Shown piece after piece: positions 5,720 through 6,118 of a DNA stretch of 6,118 bases. Numbering within the stretch: the first letter of the stretch is position 1; every line of letters starts with the position of its first letter. The notes under the pieces were generated by a model. That model made no database searches, was not told the origin of the DNA, and saw only the letters and a list, made by a program, of their open reading frames with translations. Origin of the DNA: JBMNNU01 sp050942695 (lineage in GTDB: Bacteria; Chloroflexota; UBA6077). The stretch lies in NCBI GenBank assembly GCA_050942695.1, contig JBMNNU010000198.1, positions 1-6,118 on the forward strand, in the 5' to 3' direction. The translations under genes were made by a program, and so were the position numbers.

Positions 5720-5808
5720 TAGCTGAGACCTGGTCATAAATACAGGGTCATGAATAACGAACCGTGTCGGAGAGCAATCCGACACGGCGGTCCCGTACCA
5801 TATGGTTG
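5720..5808 (+). repeat. Palindromic element copy A (inverted relative to copy B)
   Basis: The core 5753-5808 (56 nt) runs AATAACGAA, then a 10-bp perfect stem CCGTGTCGGA/TCCGACACGG with a 6-nt loop, then a 21-nt tail ending GGTTG. An upstream arm, AGCTGAGACCTGGTCATA (5721-5738), also matches copy B. A further 14 nt (5739-5752) is present only here. The 9-nt head is identical in the two copies and 15 of the 21 tail positions match. Confidence 0.65.
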
Positions 5809-5827
5809 CAACACCCTAGCACGGAGA

Positions 5828-5901
5828 CAACCTTATAATACTGGACGCCCGCGCCGGGTCCTGTCCCGGCGCGGTTCGTTATTTATCACCAGTCTCAACT
5901 A
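5828..5901 (-). repeat. Palindromic element copy B, overlapping the end of the binding-protein gene
   Basis: Read on the minus strand, the core 5883-5828 has the same 56-nt layout as copy A: head AATAACGAA, a 10-bp stem with a 6-nt loop, and a 21-nt tail ending GGTTG. The preceding arm AGTTGAGACTGGTGATA overlaps the gene's TAG stop codon. Copies A and B point toward each other with 19 nt between their cores. Confidence 0.65.
5849..5874 (-). terminator. GC-rich hairpin just after the binding-protein gene, possible terminator
   Basis: CCGCGCCGGG and CCCGGCGCGG pair perfectly over 10 bp with a 6-nt loop, starting 25 nt after the stop codon. On the minus strand it is followed by GCGTCCAGTATTATAAGG without a T run. 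It is therefore either a U-less terminator or mainly the stem of palindromic copy B. Confidence 0.5.
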
Positions 5902-6118
5902 TCTCGTATAGACTGCCTGAACTTTTTTCATCCACTCGTCGGTGACGTAATCTTTGGCCACCGCTTTTTGCTTGATGGAGCCCATCTTATGGAGGAAATC
6001 GGCCATCTCATTCATCCAAATATCGACCTGACTCGGCTGATCTCCACTGCGGGCCATAAGCTTTACCTGCTCGTCAACTCCGAAGAGAGGCCGGAGCTTG
6101 AACTCCTTCATCAGGCTT
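5899..6118 (-). CDS. C-terminal end of a probable ABC transporter substrate-binding protein, 5' end off the window
   Basis: The frame is open from the right edge to a TAG at 5899, giving about 72 residues. The methionine at 6111 is unlikely to be the true start, because the frame continues upstream with Leu and Ser to the edge. The visible segment includes WMNEMADFLHKMGSIKQ and later DYVTDEWMKKVQAVYTR. The pattern of an amphipathic helix with GxIK, then a (D)YVTDEW-type motif and a short basic tail, resembles the C-termini of NitT/TauT/NMT1-like periplasmic binding proteins of ABC importers. If so, it would capture a small ligand outside the membrane. The signal peptide and ligand pocket lie beyond the window, so the call rests on a short tail and is tentative. 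It is transcribed toward the PdxA-like/cupin unit but separated from it by 413 bp with hairpins and a promoter, so any functional link is only suggested by proximity. Confidence 0.45.
   Translation of the reverse strand, partial: SLMKEFKLRPLFGVDEQVKLMARSGDQPSQVDIWMNEMADFLHKMGSIKQKAVAKDYVTDEWMKKVQAVYTR

Noticed and set aside
5529..5726. 65-codon plus-strand open frame in the right intergenic region
   Set aside because: It covers the C/G-run repeat, the promoter and a perfect hairpin; nothing in the peptide suggests a real protein.
5720..5901. tRNA or known small RNA in the right intergenic region
   Set aside because: The stems do not form a cloverleaf and there is no T-loop or CCA pattern; the two hairpins are explained as inverted copies of one element.

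Overview
The window is bacterial, of moderately high GC, and every gene I can support lies on the minus strand. I cannot fix the lineage from the sequence. The mix of a YprA/YprB (MrfA/MrfB) DNA-repair pair, an IS200-like transposase with palindromic repeats, a PdxA-like dehydrogenase with a small cupin, and an ABC-type binding protein would fit an uncultured Chloroflexota or a Gram-positive relative. That guess is of low confidence.

In minus-strand (transcription) order, the right end (6118-5899) holds the last ~72 codons of a probable ABC transporter substrate-binding protein. Next comes a gene-free stretch of about 410 bp. It holds an inverted pair of one 56-nt palindromic element, whose stem differs between the copies by three compensated base pairs. 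It also holds a perfect 14-bp hairpin, a good sigma70-type promoter (TTGACA, 16 nt, TATAAG) and a ~135-nt structured leader. That promoter should drive a two-gene unit. The first gene is a PdxA-family dehydrogenase that keeps the metal-binding histidines but has lost several substrate-contacting residues of E. coli PdxA. The second, 80 bp downstream, is a single-domain cupin.

From 4019 to 3588 there is no credible gene. This stretch is a ~277-bp imperfect inverted repeat with 18-bp ends and REP-like palindromes in its centre, followed by a TATAAT-containing start region for the next gene. That gene is a full-length 752-aa MrfA/YprA-type DEAD/DEAH helicase ending in a four-cysteine motif.

Its usual partner, the MrfB/YprB RNase H-like exonuclease, runs off the left edge (715-1). 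The two are separated by a ~550-bp insertion: an IS200/IS605-like Y1 transposase flanked by the same REP-like palindromes found upstream of the helicase. The window therefore shows a repair operon apparently split by a transposase/REP module, plus non-autonomous copies of that module's palindromes at a second site. In B. subtilis MrfA and MrfB act together in a mitomycin C damage repair pathway. The PdxA-like/cupin unit looks catabolic rather than part of vitamin B6 synthesis, but its substrate is unknown.
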